Source: an uncultured Chloroflexales bacterium
GTDB taxonomy: Bacteria > Chloroflexota > Chloroflexia > Chloroflexales > Chloroflexaceae
Assembly (NCBI GenBank): GCA_937918935.1
Contig: CAKZSI010000062.1
Coordinates: forward strand, 1-64,000
Direction of reading: 5' to 3'
Length of the DNA stretch: 64,000 nucleotides
Part shown: positions 62,287 through 64,000 of the stretch, one piece after another
Position numbering within the stretch: position 1 is the stretch's first letter
Layout of the letters: each line of letters opens with the position of its first letter
Notes under the pieces: model-generated
The model's database searches: none
Seen by the model: only the letters and a program-made list of their open reading frames with translations
Told to the model about the DNA's origin: nothing
Made by a program: the position numbers and the translations under genes

Positions 62287-63069
62287 ATGGGCCTGATGGA
62301 CGGCAAACGGGGTCTGATCCTGGGCGTGGCGAACGACCACTCGATCGCCTGGGGCATCGCCCGGGCGCTACACCGTGAAGGGGCCACTCTGGGCTTCACC
62401 TACGCCGGCGAGGCGCTGGAACGGCGCGTGCGCCCGCTGGCCGAGAGCCTTCGCGCGCCGCTCATCGCGCCGTGCGACGTGACCCGCGACGAGGAGATTG
62501 CCGCGCTCATGGAGCGCGTGCGGGAGGTCTTCGGCCAGGTTGATGTGCTGGTCCACGCCATCGCCTTCGCCAACAAGGACGAACTGAACGGTCCCTACCT
62601 CCGCACTACCCGCGAGGGCTTCCATCTGGCCATGGATGTCAGCGTCTATTCGCTTACCGCCCTCCTGCGCGCGGCCGAGCCGTTGCTGGCCCCCGGCGCA
62701 TCCATCCTCACCCTGACCTACCACGGCGCGCGGCAGGTGATCCCCAATTACAACGTGATGGGCGTTGCCAAGGCGGCGCTGGAGGCCAGCGTGCGCTACC
62801 TGGCCGCGGACCTGGGTCCCCGCGGCGCACGGGTCAATGCCATCAGCGCCGGGCCGATCCGCACCCTGGCCGCCAGCGGCATCGCCGGTTTTCGCGCCAT
62901 GCACCGCAACTTTGCGGCGCAGGCGCCCCTGCGCCGGAACGTTACCATTGATGACGTGGGCGATGCCGCCCTCTGGCTGTGCAGCGATCTCAGCCGCGCC
63001 GTGACCGGCGAGGTGCTCTATGTGGATGCGGGCTTCAACATCATGGGGATGAGCGTTGAAGAGGAGTAA
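62287..63069 (+). CDS. fabI: Enoyl-ACP reductase (NADH)
   Basis: A 260-residue SDR-superfamily enzyme of fatty acid elongation. The atypical cofactor motif GLILGVANDHSIAWGIA and the catalytic Tyr145, Tyr155 and Lys162 (LTYHGARQVIPNYNVMGVAK) are those of FabI. The C-terminal SDLSRAVTGEVLYVDAGFNI also fits. It reduces trans-2-enoyl-ACP. GAGGAG lies 8 nt before the ATG. Confidence 0.95.
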   Translation: MGLMDGKRGLILGVANDHSIAWGIARALHREGATLGFTYAGEALERRVRPLAESLRAPLIAPCDVTRDEEIAALMERVREVFGQVDVLVHAIAFANKDELNGPYLRTTREGFHLAMDVSVYSLTALLRAAEPLLAPGASILTLTYHGARQVIPNYNVMGVAKAALEASVRYLAADLGPRGARVNAISAGPIRTLAASGIAGFRAMHRNFAAQAPLRRNVTIDDVGDAALWLCSDLSRAVTGEVLYVDAGFNIMGMSVEEE

Positions 63070-63253
63070 TGCGATTCTGGATCTGGGGCGCGCATGGGTG
63101 TGACGGCAGAAGGGCCCGGGTTCTTTTGCAGGCTCCGGTCGCACTGCTCCTGAGTGTGCTACAATACCGTAACCATTGGCGCGGGCCGCCTGTCGTCAAA
63201 GGCGCCTGTCGCTGGTTAGAAGCCAGTTTGCCGTTTTGGCGATGAGAGAATGC

Positions 63254-63303
63254 CGCTGCTTTGCGTTGATGTCGGTGTGTGGAGACACCGTTAGCGAGCA
63301 GCG
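63254..63303 (+). other. Structured leader upstream of the degenerate receiver gene
   Basis: Outer arms CGCTGCT (63254-63260) and AGCAGCG (63297-63303) enclose an inner hairpin CGGTGT/ACACCG (63273-63278 and 63285-63290), forming a two-tier stem. A smaller CTGG/CCAG hairpin lies just upstream near 63212. The next gene begins 46 nt downstream. This may be a regulatory RNA element; it matches no riboswitch class that I recognise. Confidence 0.35.
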
Positions 63304-63348
63304 ACAAAGAACGCCGAGACGACCCATCGAGTATCGCTGAGGTCAGCT

Positions 63349-63711
63349 ATGCCTACATCAGTAGCGGTGGTGGCAAGCGACGCCCGCGCCCGCGAGCGGC
63401 TGGCGGCGCTGATCCCGAACGACTCGTTCAGCATATCCACACACACGCCGGACGGCCTCCCCCAGGAGTTGCCCAATCTGTTCATCATCGCGCTGCCGGC
63501 GTTGGAAACCCCCGAGGAACAACTGATCGAGCGGCTGCGCGCCGATGACGCCACGGCGAACATCCCCATTGTGATCGCCAGCGCCCTGCCAATGGTGCAT
63601 TTGCATTCGGTGCCCTATGCCGCCGACTGGACCATCGCCGTGGTCGAGGAACCGGTGAAGGCCGCCGAACTCGCCGATACGATCAGGTTCCTGCTCAACC
63701 CCGACGCTTGA
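63349..63711 (+). CDS. Degenerate response-regulator receiver domain protein
   Basis: A 120-residue single domain. VAVVASDARARERLAALIPN and the later IPIVIASALPM follow the receiver fold, but the phospho-acceptor position in LFIIALPALETP has no Asp, and the Lys before the final helix is replaced (VVEEPVKAAEL). It should not be phosphorylated in the normal way; such pseudo-receivers act by protein binding. Alternatively it is a fast-evolving standalone receiver. The URO-D-family gene follows. Confidence 0.65.
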   Translation: MPTSVAVVASDARARERLAALIPNDSFSISTHTPDGLPQELPNLFIIALPALETPEEQLIERLRADDATANIPIVIASALPMVHLHSVPYAADWTIAVVEEPVKAAELADTIRFLLNPDA

Positions 63712-63833
63712 ACACGCTTCTTCTGGCGCAGGGCCGAAGCAATGGCTGCCTCAATGCTTCCAAAACCTGGGGGTGAGGCACGTGCCGTAGACAACGTCGC
63801 TGAACCTCGGAAGGCGGGTCGAGGAGGCCGCGG

Positions 63834-64000
63834 ATGAACAAACAAGACCTGTTGCAGGCGACCATCGCGCGGCGGACCACCCCGCGCACCCCCATCGCCC
63901 TGTGGCGCCACTGGCCGATCGAGGATCGCTCCGCCGAGGCGCTGGCCCGGGCCACCCTGGAGTTTCAACAACGCTTTGACTTCGATTTCATCAAGGTCAC
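63834..64000 (+). CDS. URO-D family protein (5' part)
   Basis: The first 55 codons are visible: NKQDLLQATIARRTTPRTPI, then LWRHWPIEDRSAEALARATL and FDFDFIKV. The ALWRHWP and FDFDFIKV stretches are typical of uroporphyrinogen decarboxylase-related proteins (COG0407), which include HemE and corrinoid methyltransferases. GAGGAGG lies 7 nt before the ATG. The rest, including catalytic residues, is outside the window. Confidence 0.75.
   Translation, partial: MNKQDLLQATIARRTTPRTPIALWRHWPIEDRSAEALARATLEFQQRFDFDFIKV

Noticed and set aside
1-64000. CRISPR array or prophage
   Set aside because: The repeats found are palindromic and scattered, without regular spacers; no cas, phage structural, integrase or transposase gene was recognised.

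Overview
The window is about 64 kb of GC-rich bacterial chromosome. It most likely comes from a filamentous anoxygenic phototroph relative in the Chloroflexia (Roseiflexus/Chloroflexus-type). The inference rests on several things seen together: an archaeal-type HMG-CoA synthase beside a class II HMG-CoA reductase, a thiolase-like protein and a DUF35 protein; a secreted protein ending in VYLPLIRR, a C-terminus common in Chloroflexi exoproteins; MalT-like LuxR regulators; and intergenic DNA crowded with short GC-rich palindromes. No rRNA, tRNA, CRISPR array or transposase was found.

Layout. 1-8.7 kb: 3' part of a MalT/LuxR regulator, a secreted repeat-poor protein, a baeRF3-type release-factor-fold protein, a LuxR response regulator, a small conserved protein, a remnant of an M20 peptidase and a DUF1269 protein. 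8.9-17.1 kb: a 14-TM MFS transporter, a zinc-ribbon Nudix hydrolase, and a MacAB-type exporter (adaptor, ATPase, two FtsX-like permeases). 17.3-25.2 kb: a nucleoside hydrolase with an apparent C-terminal frameshift, an APH-fold kinase, a complete YnjBCD-like ABC importer, SfsA and a MarR regulator. 25.9-31.7 kb: a maltodextrin importer (binding protein plus two permeases, no ATPase) followed by a cytoplasmic GH13 amylase. 31.8-49.4 kb: LCP-family wall enzyme, a Tat-exported 5'-nucleotidase, a MatB-like acyl-CoA synthetase, a small protein coupled to a WYL regulator, patatin, PHP phosphoesterase, DUF58, a membrane STAS protein, DUF952, HisS and an oligopeptide-binding lipoprotein.

49.5-51.5 kb holds a compact type II restriction-modification system with a PaeR7I/XhoI-like endonuclease and a TSPPYW methyltransferase behind a perfect TTGACA-17-TATAAT promoter. 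51.5-58.2 kb holds RlmN and then, on the minus strand, the early mevalonate genes: HMG-CoA reductase, HMG-CoA synthase, a thiolase-fold protein, a Yip1-like membrane protein and a DUF35 protein. The synthase and reductase keep their catalytic residues. The thiolase-like protein has lost both its nucleophilic Cys and its GHP-motif His, and the DUF35 protein has lost its zinc ligands. 59.8-63.1 kb holds a tandem-duplicated pyruvoyl-tetrahydropterin synthase, GTP cyclohydrolase I and an SDR, which together look like a tetrahydropterin pathway, followed by FabI. The window ends with a degenerate receiver domain preceded by a structured leader and the start of a URO-D-family gene.

Several families of non-coding repeats sit between genes: a GTGGGGAAACC/GGTTTCCCCAC palindrome (about 18 copies), a GGGAGGGC/GCCCTCCC hairpin (about 20 copies), an 8-bp AGGTGTGG tandem repeat (three loci) and a MITE-like element of about 140 bp with TAGTCTGTGAA-type inverted ends (three copies). 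Start codons were chosen by eye from ribosome-binding sites and conserved domain starts; transmembrane counts are also by eye.
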